Below, piece by piece: positions 36,214-44,707 of a stretch of 64,000 bases of DNA. The notes beneath the pieces are model-generated. The model was given only the letters and a program-made list of their open reading frames with translations. It was not told the origin of the DNA and did not search any database. Source of the stretch: Rhizomicrobium electricum (GTDB lineage: Bacteria > Pseudomonadota > Alphaproteobacteria > Micropepsales > Micropepsaceae); the NCBI RefSeq assembly GCF_011762045.1, contig NZ_JAASQS010000005.1, positions 62,001 to 126,000 on the forward strand, in the 5' to 3' direction. Made by a program: the position numbers and the translations under genes. Each line of letters starts with the position of its first letter. The first letter of the stretch is position 1.

Positions 36214-37053
36214 TCAGCGCTTCTTGGCGACCGCGTCGATCGCGAGCAGGTCGTCCAGCAACGCCGGGAAGTCTTCCAGCCGCAGCATGTTGGGACCATC
36301 CGACGGAGCATGATCCGGGTCCTGATGCACTTCCAGGAACACCGCCGCCACGCCGACGGCCACCGCCGCGCGCGCCAGATACGGCACCATCGCCCGGTCG
36401 CCGCCGGTAGAAGTGCCCTGCCCGCCGGGCTGCTGCACCGAATGCGTGGCGTCGAACACCACCGGCACGCCGAGCCCGGCCATGATCGGCAGCGCCCGCA
36501 TATCGGAAACCAGCGTGTTGTAGCCGAACGAGGCGCCGCGCTCGGTCGCCAGCACATTGGGATTGCCGGCACCGGTGATCTTGGCGATGACGTTCTTCAT
36601 ATCCCACGGCGCCAGGAACTGGCCTTTCTTGACGTTGACCACCTTATGGGTACGCGCCGCGGCGGTGAGAAGATCGGTCTGGCGGCAGAGGAACGCCGGA
36701 ATCTGCAGCACGTCGACGGCCTCGGCCACGGCGGCGCATTGATCCTGCTCATGCACGTCGGTGAGAACCGGCAAACCCAGCTCCTCGCGGATGTCGGCGA
36801 AGATCGGCAGCGCCTGCTCCAGCCCCAAACCGCGCTGAGCGGAGGCGGAGGTGCGGTTGGCCTTGTCGAAGCTCGACTTGTAGATCAGCCCAACGCCGGC
36901 CTGGTCGCACATCTCCTTGAGGGCGGACGCCATCTCGAACGCGTGGGCGCGGCTTTCAAGCTGACAGGGGCCGGCAATGATCGAGAGTTTCTTGGTGTTG
37001 CCGATTTCGACGGAGCCGACTTTGACGACGGCATTGGGAGCGGTCTGGGTCAT
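36214..37053 (-). CDS. kdsA: 3-deoxy-8-phosphooctulonate synthase (KDO-8-P synthase)
   Basis: A 279-residue enzyme that condenses phosphoenolpyruvate and arabinose 5-phosphate for lipopolysaccharide. Motifs: IIAGPCQLESRAHAFEMA, YKSSFDKANRTSASAQRGLG, LPVLTDVHEQDQ, GNPNVLATERGASFGYNTLVSDMR and the C-terminal FDATHSVQQPGG with EVHQDPDHAPSDGPNML. The Asn after the Lys-Ala (KANRTS) indicates the metal-independent class where Cys is replaced by Asn. It lies between the PEP-CTERM gene and a repeat fragment. Confidence 0.95.
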   Translation of the reverse strand: MTQTAPNAVVKVGSVEIGNTKKLSIIAGPCQLESRAHAFEMASALKEMCDQAGVGLIYKSSFDKANRTSASAQRGLGLEQALPIFADIREELGLPVLTDVHEQDQCAAVAEAVDVLQIPAFLCRQTDLLTAAARTHKVVNVKKGQFLAPWDMKNVIAKITGAGNPNVLATERGASFGYNTLVSDMRALPIMAGLGVPVVFDATHSVQQPGGQGTSTGGDRAMVPYLARAAVAVGVAAVFLEVHQDPDHAPSDGPNMLRLEDFPALLDDLLAIDAVAKKR

Positions 37054-37160
37054 GCCGGCAGTCTAGCGGGACGGCGATGCGCTGCGCAAACGACCCGTTG
37101 TCCCGATACCTGCCCCATTCCGGCGGACCTCCCCGACGCGCAAAGTGCGACCGCGAGATT

Positions 37161-37182
37161 GCCTCGCGCGCGGGGGCAGAAA
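37161..37182. repeat. Fragment of type 2 palindromic element
   Basis: The stretch is identical to 22412-22433 (GCCTCGCGCGCGGGGGCAGA and two more bases), the right end of the full element at 22255-22434. Upstream, 37120-37160 is less conserved. It fills part of the 129 bp between kdsA and the GDSL hydrolase gene and touches the stop codon of the latter. Solo right ends suggest decay of a once larger copy. Confidence 0.65.
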
Positions 37183-38109
37183 TCACGGCAAGATGTCCTT
37201 GGACAGGTCCGGCACCGCCCGCGCGAGGCCGTCGGCGACCATGGCCGAGAAATAGAGCGCGCCGGTGGGGCCGAGGTGGGTGTAGTCGAACACTTGATTG
37301 AACGAGCCATGCGGACCGGGCGTGCTGGCCGCCGCCTTCTGCTGTTCGACGTTGACCTCGGTCTTGGTCAGTTTCGAGGACACCACGACGTTGCCCGATT
37401 TCGCCGCTTCCAGAACCTCGGGCGGCGGCGGGATTTCGGCAAGACGCGCCGCTTCCGCCGGACCGATGCCCTGCACGGCGGCCTGACTGCGGGCGTAAAG
37501 ATCGATCAGCGGCACTTTCATCTCGGCCGCCACCTGACGGATTTTTTCCGCCCACAGGCCGAGATCGTCGCGCAGCTTGCCGTTGACGAAATTGCGGCGG
37601 GTCAACGGCGTGAGCAGCACCGGAATAGCTCCCGCCGCACGCGCTTCCTGCACATAAAGGCGCAGGTTGGCGGGGAACTCGGTTTCGAGATTGGTCGAAC
37701 GGCCCGGCTTGCCCGGCTGGTCGTTGTGGCCGAACTGGATCAGCACATAGGTCGCCGTATAGCCCTTGGCGCGCATCTCGTTGAGGGCGTTATCCCACGA
37801 GCCTTCGGCGCGATAGGAATAGGTCGAGCGGCCGCCACGGGCGAGATTCACGCACGCCGTGAAGGCCGACACGTGGTAGGCGCAGAACGCCCCGCCCCAT
37901 CCGGAATTCACTTGCGTAGTGGAGTCGCCGACGAGAACGATCTTTTTCGGCGCAATCGGTTTTGCCGCAGGGCGGTCGGTAATCGACGGATCGGCGATCG
38001 GCGAACGGGCGCCGAGAATCTCGTCGCCTTGCGCAACCGGCGGAGAAGTCTGCGCGGAAACCGGTGTCAGAAACGCCAGTGCCATAGCGGCTACAAAGAT
38101 CGTCTTCAT
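37183..38109 (-). CDS. GDSL/SGNH hydrolase, rhamnogalacturonan-acetylesterase-like
   Basis: A 308-residue secreted esterase with a signal peptide (MKTIFVAAMALAFLTPVSA). SGNH blocks are visible: Ser in IVLVGDSTTQ, Gly in the middle block, Asn in IQFGHNDQPG and the Asp-His pair in FDYTHLGPTGALYFS. This spacing matches rhamnogalacturonan acetylesterases that remove acetyl groups from pectin side chains. Substrate could also be an acetylated bacterial polysaccharide, given the export gene 93 bp upstream on the same strand. Confidence 0.85.
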   Translation of the reverse strand: MKTIFVAAMALAFLTPVSAQTSPPVAQGDEILGARSPIADPSITDRPAAKPIAPKKIVLVGDSTTQVNSGWGGAFCAYHVSAFTACVNLARGGRSTYSYRAEGSWDNALNEMRAKGYTATYVLIQFGHNDQPGKPGRSTNLETEFPANLRLYVQEARAAGAIPVLLTPLTRRNFVNGKLRDDLGLWAEKIRQVAAEMKVPLIDLYARSQAAVQGIGPAEAARLAEIPPPPEVLEAAKSGNVVVSSKLTKTEVNVEQQKAAASTPGPHGSFNQVFDYTHLGPTGALYFSAMVADGLARAVPDLSKDILP

Positions 38110-38202
38110 TGCGATGTCCGGAATAGTCGTCGCGGATGAGTTTATTCGGCCCCGGCCCGACAGGCAAACGGTCGGCGGTGCCGGACGCGCCTGCGGCGGT
38201 CG

Positions 38203-39075
38203 CTACTTCAGCAGGTACGCCGTGGTGGCGAAGGGAGAGATCAGGGGCGAGAGGATGCTCATCAACGCCCAATAGGCCGTGCGCTCCACCCGGATGACAT
38301 CGCCGGGACGGATGCGCGTGGTCTCGTCGACCCGCATCGCGCGTTCCTTGCTTTCGCCCAGATGGCGAATCCAGATGGTCGACTCCACGGCGCGCTCGGT
38401 GTAGCCGCCCGCCAGCGCGATTGCGTTGGGCGCGGTCATAGCATCGACATAGGCATACTCGCCGGGCTTGGCGACTTCGCCGATGATGTAGAACGGCCGG
38501 TAGGTGACGATCTCGACCGAAACGCGAGGATTGAGCAGGAATCCGCCGTTCACGAACGTCTCGCCGATGCGGCCTTCGAGACTGAACGAAGTCTGGCCGG
38601 CAGCCTGGACTTGCCCCACCAGCGGCAGGCGCACAAAGCCCTGCCCGTCGATGGCGAACTCGCCCGACAGATCGGCCTCGTTGAAAATGGTGACACGCAC
38701 CTTGTCGCCGGGCCCGAGGCGATACAGCGTATCCTCCGACGGACGTATCCCCGCGATGGTGACCTGCTCGTCCGAACGCGCCGCGGCGGCGCGCGGCTGA
38801 GGCGCCTGGGCGGCAGCCGGCGAAACGGGCGGCGCAGGCGCGACATTCACTTTGGCAGTCGGCGCAGCGACCGGCGCGCCGGGGACTTCCTCGGCCGGCG
38901 GCGGGTTCATCGTGGCATACCGCGGCATGCCTTCCGACGGCCTGAGCGGCGACGGGGCCGCCTGCGCCACACGCGCCGACGACAACGACACTTCCGTGAC
39001 CTCGCGCGTATCCGCAGCCCACGCGCTACCCGCGCAGGCAAAAGCCACGGCGATGAGAAGGGTCCTCCAGGCCAT
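38203..39075 (-). CDS. Polysaccharide export protein (Wza/GumB-type)
   Basis: A 290-residue periplasmic/outer-membrane protein: signal peptide (MAWRTLLIAVAFACAGSAWA), a long Pro/Ala-rich stretch to about residue 110, then the poly_export domain YRLGPGDKVRVTIFNEADLSGEFAIDGQGFVRLPLVG and SLBB-like region (RPFYIIGEVAKPGEYAYVDAMTAPNAIALAGGYTERA). No lipobox Cys is seen, unlike Wza. It forms a channel or adapter for exopolysaccharide. No polymerase or flippase genes are beside it, so the rest of the pathway lies elsewhere. Confidence 0.88.
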   Translation of the reverse strand: MAWRTLLIAVAFACAGSAWAADTREVTEVSLSSARVAQAAPSPLRPSEGMPRYATMNPPPAEEVPGAPVAAPTAKVNVAPAPPVSPAAAQAPQPRAAAARSDEQVTIAGIRPSEDTLYRLGPGDKVRVTIFNEADLSGEFAIDGQGFVRLPLVGQVQAAGQTSFSLEGRIGETFVNGGFLLNPRVSVEIVTYRPFYIIGEVAKPGEYAYVDAMTAPNAIALAGGYTERAVESTIWIRHLGESKERAMRVDETTRIRPGDVIRVERTAYWALMSILSPLISPFATTAYLLK

Positions 39076-39226
39076 GGGCCGAAGTCTAGAGGGGGACCAG
39101 TTTAGGAACTGCTAAGAGCTCAAGAACGGCAAAGAGCCTATGACGGGACGGGGTTTACAAAATCGGACGGCGCTTGATCGAGACTGATCCAATGGATTAC
39201 CTTGTGGGGCTGACTGGAGTTCGGGC

Positions 39227-39526
39227 ATGACTAGGAAAGTCGCTGAAAGTCTAGAACGGGGCTTGCGGCAGGCCATCGCCTACATGGACGGCACAGCCGA
39301 CCTCGGCCAGTATCGCGTGCATGTGCCACGCGAGATCGATGTGAAAGCGATCCGGACCAAGCTGAAAATGACTCAGCAGGAATTCGCGGCGACGTTCGGG
39401 TTCTCGATCAACACCCTGCGCCATTGGGAACAAGGCAAGCGCGTGCCGGAAGGTCCAACGCGGGCGTACCTGTTGGTGATCGATCGCGCTCCGAAGACGG
39501 TGCAGAAGGCTCTGCGGGCTGCGTAA
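39227..39526 (+). CDS. Orphan HTH regulator, HigA/NadS-like antitoxin form
   Basis: A 99-residue protein. The C-terminal part carries an XRE helix-turn-helix (LKMTQQEFAATFGFSINTLRHWEQGKRVPEGP) and the layout of NadS/HigA antitoxins of HigB-type toxins. No toxin frame is visible in the 151 bp upstream or downstream, where the next gene is the oppositely oriented GIY-YIG gene. It may be a leftover of a toxin-antitoxin pair or a stand-alone repressor. Confidence 0.8.
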   Translation: MTRKVAESLERGLRQAIAYMDGTADLGQYRVHVPREIDVKAIRTKLKMTQQEFAATFGFSINTLRHWEQGKRVPEGPTRAYLLVIDRAPKTVQKALRAA

Positions 39527-39531
39527 TACGG

Positions 39532-40374
39532 CTAGCCGTTCCGGTTGAGACCCATTTCTCGGCTCTGTAGCTTGCGTATCCAGCGATACTCCATGGCCAG
39601 GATATCTTCGGTCACCTTGTCTGTACCGGCGACTTCGAGAATAGAAACTCGATAATCACTTGGATTACGGGATTTCAATCCGATATTTCCACCATGCCCT
39701 GTTCGACAGTATTCCAGCCAACGTCCCCAAAATCCGTTCGCCCCCGTTGCCGATCCCACGTATTGCTCGTGGGTCGTTGGACACGTGAGAAGATAAACAC
39801 CCTTTGACGAACTAAGCGTTGATATCCACCCTGGCGGCAGGAACTCAATTCTTGAAAGCGGCTCCGAGAAATTCAGAAACCCCGGAAACGGGTCTTCCTG
39901 AAATCTCTCCCTCAATTCTACAATTACCTTGTCCTGATGATCCGCACGTTGCACCCACGCGCGCGTACCATCGCCCCATTCAATAAAAAGCTTACCGTCG
40001 AACTCCTGAAAGGCTGGGTCGAGGTTGATAGTATAAATATCCTGGCTGTTAGCTGGTTCGACTATTCCATTCCGCCAAGGGCATTCGCGCTCCGCCTCAA
40101 GTATCCCTTGATAGGTCGCATCGTACATACCAACAAAGAGGGTTTTGCAGTCCGGCGTAGCGACAAACGAAGCCCACTTTGGAGCACGTTGAAATTTTGA
40201 GCGATTACCAATTGCTTGGTGCGATTGGTATGTCTCAAACATTGGCCGGTCATCTCGCCACATTTCATACGGCGAGCGCCCCCGATCAGATCGGGTGTCC
40301 TTGTGTCGAATAAGTATCACATCTTTCGGCGCAATATGGGCTTGTGCCAAAAGCATATTGAACTTGATTGGCAT
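39532..40374 (-). CDS. GIY-YIG nuclease family protein with N-terminal extension
   Basis: A 280-residue protein. The last 90 residues carry the GIY-YIG fold: GVYLLTCPTTHEQYVGSATG (GVY...YVG), the catalytic Arg in GRWLEYCRTG, Glu in ILAMEYRWIRKLQ and the final LNRN. About 180 N-terminal residues begin AQAHIAPKDVILIRHKDTRSD, a sequence type I have seen in such accessory nucleases, but without known function. ATG 40374 sits right after GGAGGAG, which is tight. The gene is AT-richer than the core genes around it. It shares a 5 bp gap with the convergent HTH gene, which suggests arrival as one unit. Confidence 0.78.
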   Translation of the reverse strand: MPIKFNMLLAQAHIAPKDVILIRHKDTRSDRGRSPYEMWRDDRPMFETYQSHQAIGNRSKFQRAPKWASFVATPDCKTLFVGMYDATYQGILEAERECPWRNGIVEPANSQDIYTINLDPAFQEFDGKLFIEWGDGTRAWVQRADHQDKVIVELRERFQEDPFPGFLNFSEPLSRIEFLPPGWISTLSSSKGVYLLTCPTTHEQYVGSATGANGFWGRWLEYCRTGHGGNIGLKSRNPSDYRVSILEVAGTDKVTEDILAMEYRWIRKLQSREMGLNRNG

Positions 40375-40448
40375 CTCCTCCCCCGTCGTCTGGATGGCCG
40401 GGTCAAATGCCCGGCCATGACGAGGGTGAAGATACATCCGAGCGGTTT

Positions 40449-42077
40449 TTACACCAGCCTGCCCTGTTTCACCGCAGCGGCGATGAAGCTCTTGAACAGC
40501 GGGTGCGGCGCGAAGGGTTTCGACTTCAGTTCGGGATGGAACTGGACGCCGATGAACCACGGGTGCGCCGGGATTTCCATGATCTCAGGGAGCTTGCCGT
40601 CGGGCGACCAGCCGGAGACCACCAGCCCCTTCGCGGCGAGCTGATCCACGTAGTTCGTGTTCACCTCGTAGCGGTGGCGATGGCGCTCGGAGATCGTGTT
40701 GGAACCGTAGACCTCCTCCACCTTGCTGCCCTTGGAGAGCACGGCGGGATAAGCGCCCAACCGCATGGTGCCGCCGAGATCGGTGGTTTCGGTGCGGGTC
40801 TCGACCTTGTTGCCTTTGATCCATTCGGTCATCAGCGCGATGACGGGATGCTTGGGCGTGCCGTTCTCGGTGGTGTTGGCGTCTTCCAGATTGCACAGAT
40901 TGCGCGCCGTCTCGATCACCGCCATGTGCAGGCCGTAGCAGATGCCGAAGAACGGCACCTTGTGCTCGCGCGCGAACTTCACCGCCGCGATTTTGCCTTC
41001 GACACCGCGCTCGCCGAAACCGCCCGGCACCAGGATGCCGTTGACGCCTTCGAGGAAGGTGGCCGCGTCGTCACGCTCGAAGATCACGCTGTCGATCATC
41101 TCGATGCGGACCTTGACGTTGTTGGCCAGACCGCCATGCACCAGGGCTTCCGACAGCGACTTGTAGGAGTCCTTGACCTGCATGTACTTGCCGACCACGG
41201 CGATGCGCACTTCGCCTTCGGGGTTCTTCACCCGGTCGACCACCCAGTCCCACTTGGTGAGATCGGGCGACGGCGCATCGGTGATGCCGAACACCTTGAG
41301 CAGCTCCACGTCGAAGCCGACGTCGTGATAGGCCTTGGGCGCTTCGTAGATGGTCTTGAGGTCGAGCGCGGGAATGACGCGCTCCTTCGGCACGTTGCAG
41401 AACAGGCCGATTTTCTTGCGCTCTTCTTCCGGAATCGGCTTCTCGGAGCGGCACAGCAGAATGTCGGGCTGAATGCCGATGGCGCGCAGTTCCTTCACGG
41501 AGTGCTGCGTCGGCTTGGTCTTCAACTCACCGGCGGCACCGAGATACGGCACCAGCGTCAGGTGAATGAAGGCGTGATGATCGCGGCCGAGATCGTTGCC
41601 GAGCTGGCGGATCGCTTCGAAGAACGGCAGCCCCTCGATGTCGCCGACAGTGCCGCCGATTTCGCAGAGCAGGAAGTCGACGTCGTCCGAACCCGCAAGG
41701 GCGAATTCCTTGATCATGTCGGTGACGTGCGGAATGACCTGCACCGTGCGGCCGAGATATTCGCCGCGGCGCTCCTTCTCGATCACCTGCTGGTAGATGC
41801 GGCCCGACGTGATGTTGTCGGCCTTCGACGACGCAACGCCGGTGAAGCGCTCGTAGTGCCCGAGATCCAGATCGGTCTCGGCGCCGTCGTCGGTGACGTA
41901 CACCTCGCCGTGCTGGTGGGGACTCATCGTCCCCGGATCAACGTTGAGATAAGGGTCGAGTTTGCGAAGGCGGACTTTATAGCCACGCGCTTGCAAGAGG
42001 GCTCCGAGAGCCGCGGAGGCCAGGCCTTTTCCGAGGGAAGAAACCACGCCGCCGGTGATGAAGATTAACCGCGCCAT
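40449..42077 (-). CDS. pyrG: CTP synthase
   Basis: A 542-residue enzyme that aminates UTP to CTP with glutamine. The N-terminal synthase domain begins [20 protein letters not shown] (P-loop) and continues [23 protein letters not shown]. The glutaminase domain holds the nucleophile in [11 protein letters not shown] (Cys in GICYG) and the His-Glu pair in [13 protein letters not shown]. Full length and in its usual alphaproteobacterial place after secG. Its end is 74 bp from the GIY-YIG gene. Confidence 0.97.
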   Translation of the reverse strand: MARLIFITGGVVSSLGKGLASAALGALLQARGYKVRLRKLDPYLNVDPGTMSPHQHGEVYVTDDGAETDLDLGHYERFTGVASSKADNITSGRIYQQVIEKERRGEYLGRTVQVIPHVTDMIKEFALAGSDDVDFLLCEIGGTVGDIEGLPFFEAIRQLGNDLGRDHHAFIHLTLVPYLGAAGELKTKPTQHSVKELRAIGIQPDILLCRSEKPIPEEERKKIGLFCNVPKERVIPALDLKTIYEAPKAYHDVGFDVELLKVFGITDAPSPDLTKWDWVVDRVKNPEGEVRIAVVGKYMQVKDSYKSLSEALVHGGLANNVKVRIEMIDSVIFERDDAATFLEGVNGILVPGGFGERGVEGKIAAVKFAREHKVPFFGICYGLHMAVIETARNLCNLEDANTTENGTPKHPVIALMTEWIKGNKVETRTETTDLGGTMRLGAYPAVLSKGSKVEEVYGSNTISERHRHRYEVNTNYVDQLAAKGLVVSGWSPDGKLPEIMEIPAHPWFIGVQFHPELKSKPFAPHPLFKSFIAAAVKQGRLV

Positions 42078-42138
42078 GGAAGGCCACCATGTCGAAAGAA
42101 CCGCGAAGTCTCAAGCACAAACATCAGAGATTCTTCTC

Positions 42139-42159
42139 GCCTGAAACTTTGTCTCAGGC
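42139..42159 (-). terminator. Possible hairpin terminator after secG
   Basis: GCCTGA (42139-42144) pairs with TCAGGC (42154-42159) around a nine-base loop in the 113 bp between secG and pyrG. The following minus-strand bases (GAGAAGAATCT) are only weakly T-rich, so activity as a terminator is doubtful. Confidence 0.35.
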
Positions 42160-42190
42160 GCCTCAAGTCAAGTTGCTGAATTTTCTACTG

Positions 42191-42541
42191 TTAGTGAGGC
42201 GTCGGAACTGAAGGGCCCTGCGGCGCGGGCGCCTGCTGGACCGGCTTTTGCGCCGGCTGTGTCGGAACCGGACGCGAATCAAATGCCGACTGCTGCTTGT
42301 GGGCGCGCGCCACCAGCAGGTTCAAAGCCAGGCAAACCACGAAAAACATCACCGCGAGCCATGACGTCGTACGCGTCAAGGTGTCGGCCGCACCGCGCGG
42401 GCTGAAAAGGCCGCCGAAACCGCCACCGCCGCCACCACCGCCGCCGATGCCGAGCGCACCGCCCTCGGAACGCTGCAACAGGATGAACACGATCAGAAGG
42501 ACCGCGACGACGAGCTCGATGACCAACAGGAGGGTTTGCAT
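42191..42541 (-). CDS. secG: Preprotein translocase subunit SecG
   Basis: A 116-residue inner-membrane protein with two helices (TLLLVIELVVAVLLIVFILLQ and SWLAVMFFVVCLALNLLVA) joined by a glycine-rich loop (SEGGALGIGGGGGGGGGFGG) with the conserved FSPRGAADTLTRTT before helix 2. The C-terminal tail is rich in Pro and Gln, as in other alphaproteobacteria. It assists SecYEG in protein export. Confidence 0.93.
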   Translation of the reverse strand: MQTLLLVIELVVAVLLIVFILLQRSEGGALGIGGGGGGGGGFGGLFSPRGAADTLTRTTSWLAVMFFVVCLALNLLVARAHKQQSAFDSRPVPTQPAQKPVQQAPAPQGPSVPTPH

Positions 42542-42777
42542 GCCTGAACCTTAGCTTTTTCGAGGTCGCGGCGCGTCGACGCAAAACCGCGCACACTTTG
42601 CGCGCGCCACTTCGGAAGCCCCGGCTTTTAGAGGAGAAATTCGGGAATGGGAAGGCGGCGCACTCCCCCTCGGTCCTGCCGCTGCGCGGCAATCCACCTC
42701 CCCCGCCATCCGGCCGGCATCGCCCCTGGGTCCGCGGGGCCGGGAATGTCGGGGATGGACCAGAATTAGGAAAATCG

Positions 42778-43755
42778 TCAGCCCGCTTCGGCCTTCGGCA
42801 GCGGATTTTCTGCGTTTATGAGGCCCAGCGAGCGGGCGTGGATCTTTTCCACGGTCTCCTCGATGGCCCTCAGGTGGTCCGCCTTCGGCTTTTCCGGCTG
42901 CAACAGCTGGTTCAGGTTCAGCGCGGCATGTCCAAGCAGGTGCATGGAGGCGTTGCGATCGACTCCGAAGTGAAGCCCCTCCACCGCCGCCTGGATCGAT
43001 TCGCACCATTCCTGGGCCTTCTCGAAGTCGGTCAAACGGCAGCGCTTGGCCATCGACTGCGTCAAATGGGCCAGTTTGGCCAAATAGGTAACCCCGCTGG
43101 GATCGTCCGGCTCCTGCAGCAGCCGCCACAGGATGCAGATCTGGAAAGCATCGCGGCGCAGCTTTTCGGAGTTCAGGGTCTCCTTGGCCGAGCGCAACTC
43201 CCGGCTGAGCCGGGCCTGGGCCTCATGGACCGAGAGGCCGTCCATAGCCTTCATCTTGAGGGAATTGGGTGGCCGAAACAGATCCACGGTGGATACACGG
43301 GTCGGATCGCTGCGACGGTCGGGACCGACATAATCGTGGGTGATGACGAAGTTTTTCCGCCGTTCGACATGGGTATCGATGCGCGAGCCAAGCACACTCA
43401 CGGAGAACGGCCGCAACAGTAGATCGTCGGCGCCCGAATTCAGCACCCGGTTGACCAGGGAATGGGTTTTCTCCCAGGCGGTGACGATGATGACCAGGAA
43501 CGGATTGGCGTAACCGCTGATGCCCTGTCGCAAATCCTGGATCATCTCGCACAACTTGGCATCCGCGCCTTGCGCCTCGCACAAGGCCAAGTCGGGCGCA
43601 CTCCGCCAGATGATCTCGTTGAACGCCTCGAGGGAGGGAGCGGCTTCGACTTTGCGAAAGCCAAGCGACAGGAGCGCCGCGCGGGTCGCATTTCCGTGCG
43701 ACGCCACCGGATCGTAGATGACCGTATCCGTGGTCTCGTAATTGAGCCTAGGCAT
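42778..43755 (-). CDS. Degenerate receiver-domain protein
   Basis: A 325-residue protein. Residues 8-130 have the CheY fold order, but the phosphoacceptor site reads PDLALCEAQG with Glu where Asp is expected, the acidic pocket is reduced (TVIYDPVAS), and the conserved Lys is Arg in DLLLRPFSV. A THDYVGPDRRSDPTR motif follows, like the tail of the receiver at 9110-9613, and then about 180 helical residues of unknown type. It may be a permanently active-like or phosphorylation-independent adaptor. It is inserted between tpiA and secG. Confidence 0.78.
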   Translation of the reverse strand: MPRLNYETTDTVIYDPVASHGNATRAALLSLGFRKVEAAPSLEAFNEIIWRSAPDLALCEAQGADAKLCEMIQDLRQGISGYANPFLVIIVTAWEKTHSLVNRVLNSGADDLLLRPFSVSVLGSRIDTHVERRKNFVITHDYVGPDRRSDPTRVSTVDLFRPPNSLKMKAMDGLSVHEAQARLSRELRSAKETLNSEKLRRDAFQICILWRLLQEPDDPSGVTYLAKLAHLTQSMAKRCRLTDFEKAQEWCESIQAAVEGLHFGVDRNASMHLLGHAALNLNQLLQPEKPKADHLRAIEETVEKIHARSLGLINAENPLPKAEAG

Positions 43756-43870
43756 CGGCCCACCATTCTTGCGGTTAAGAGTTTGCCGCTCGCCCGGTTA
43801 AGGAATGGTGGGCCGTATTGGTTAAGAGCTTTATCTGCCGCGGTTTTTTACAACGCAACGGCAGGTAAAA

Positions 43871-44611
43871 TCATGGCGCGGCGTCAACGATGGTAAGGAA
43901 ATCGGCCGCCTTCAGGCTGGCGCCGCCGACCAAAGCTCCGCCGACTTCCGGCTGGGCCAGGATTTCCTTGGCATTCTTCGGGTTCACCGAGCCGCCGTAC
44001 AGGATCTCGATGGTCTTGCCGGCATCGCCGAAGCGCTTCACCAGCTCCGCCCGGATGTGGCGGTGCATGGCAGCGATGTCGTCGTTGGTCGGCGTGCGGC
44101 CGGTGCCGATGGCCCAAACCGGCTCATAAGCGATGGCGACGGTGTGCGACGTGGCGTCCGCCGGCACGCTATGGGCAAGCTGGTAGCTGACCACCTCTTC
44201 GTGCTTGCCCGCGACCCGCTCGGCCTCGGTCTCGCCGATGCAGATCATGACCCCCAGACCGGCCCGCCAAGCGGCTTGCGCCTTGGAAGCGATCAACTCG
44301 TCCGATTCGGCGTGGTACTGGCGGCGCTCGGAATGGCCGACAATGGTCCAGGTCGCGCCGGCATCCTTCAGCATTTCGGGGGCAATATCGCCCGTAAACG
44401 CACCCGAAACCTTCGGATGGCAGTCCTGACCGCCGACTCCCACGGTCGAACCGGCCGCAGCTTTTGCCACCCGCTCCACCAGCGTGGCGGGCGGGCAGAT
44501 CACCACTTTGACGCCGTCCCGCGGCTTCAACCCGGCGATCAGGGCCTTAACCTCCTGCAGAGAGGCCTCCAGGCCGTTCATTTTCCAGTTTCCTGCGATC
44601 AACAAGCGCAT
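43871..44611 (-). CDS. tpiA: Triosephosphate isomerase
   Basis: A 246-residue glycolytic enzyme. It begins RLLIAGNWKMNGLEAS (catalytic Lys in NWKMN), has the catalytic His in VGHSERRQYH, Glu in IAYEPVWAIGTGRTPT and the phosphate loop GGSVNPKNAKE and GGASLK. ATG 44611 fits the family although AAGGAG directly abuts it; ATG 44644, eleven codons upstream, is the alternative. The frame runs open far upstream, antisense to ppiD, and that part is not coding. It diverges from ppiD. Confidence 0.95.
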   Translation of the reverse strand: MRLLIAGNWKMNGLEASLQEVKALIAGLKPRDGVKVVICPPATLVERVAKAAAGSTVGVGGQDCHPKVSGAFTGDIAPEMLKDAGATWTIVGHSERRQYHAESDELIASKAQAAWRAGLGVMICIGETEAERVAGKHEEVVSYQLAHSVPADATSHTVAIAYEPVWAIGTGRTPTNDDIAAMHRHIRAELVKRFGDAGKTIEILYGGSVNPKNAKEILAQPEVGGALVGGASLKAADFLTIVDAAP

Positions 44612-44707
44612 CTCCTTGCCGTTAAGAATGGCCCTCCCTATCATCCGCCGCATCTCACCGCCATGCGATTTCATCGCCTCGGCAAACCGGCCAGAAACGG
44701 ACACGTC

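Noticed and set aside
38203..39075. Wza lipoprotein
   Set aside because: The export domain is clear, but no lipobox cysteine follows the signal peptide, so the lipoprotein label is not used.
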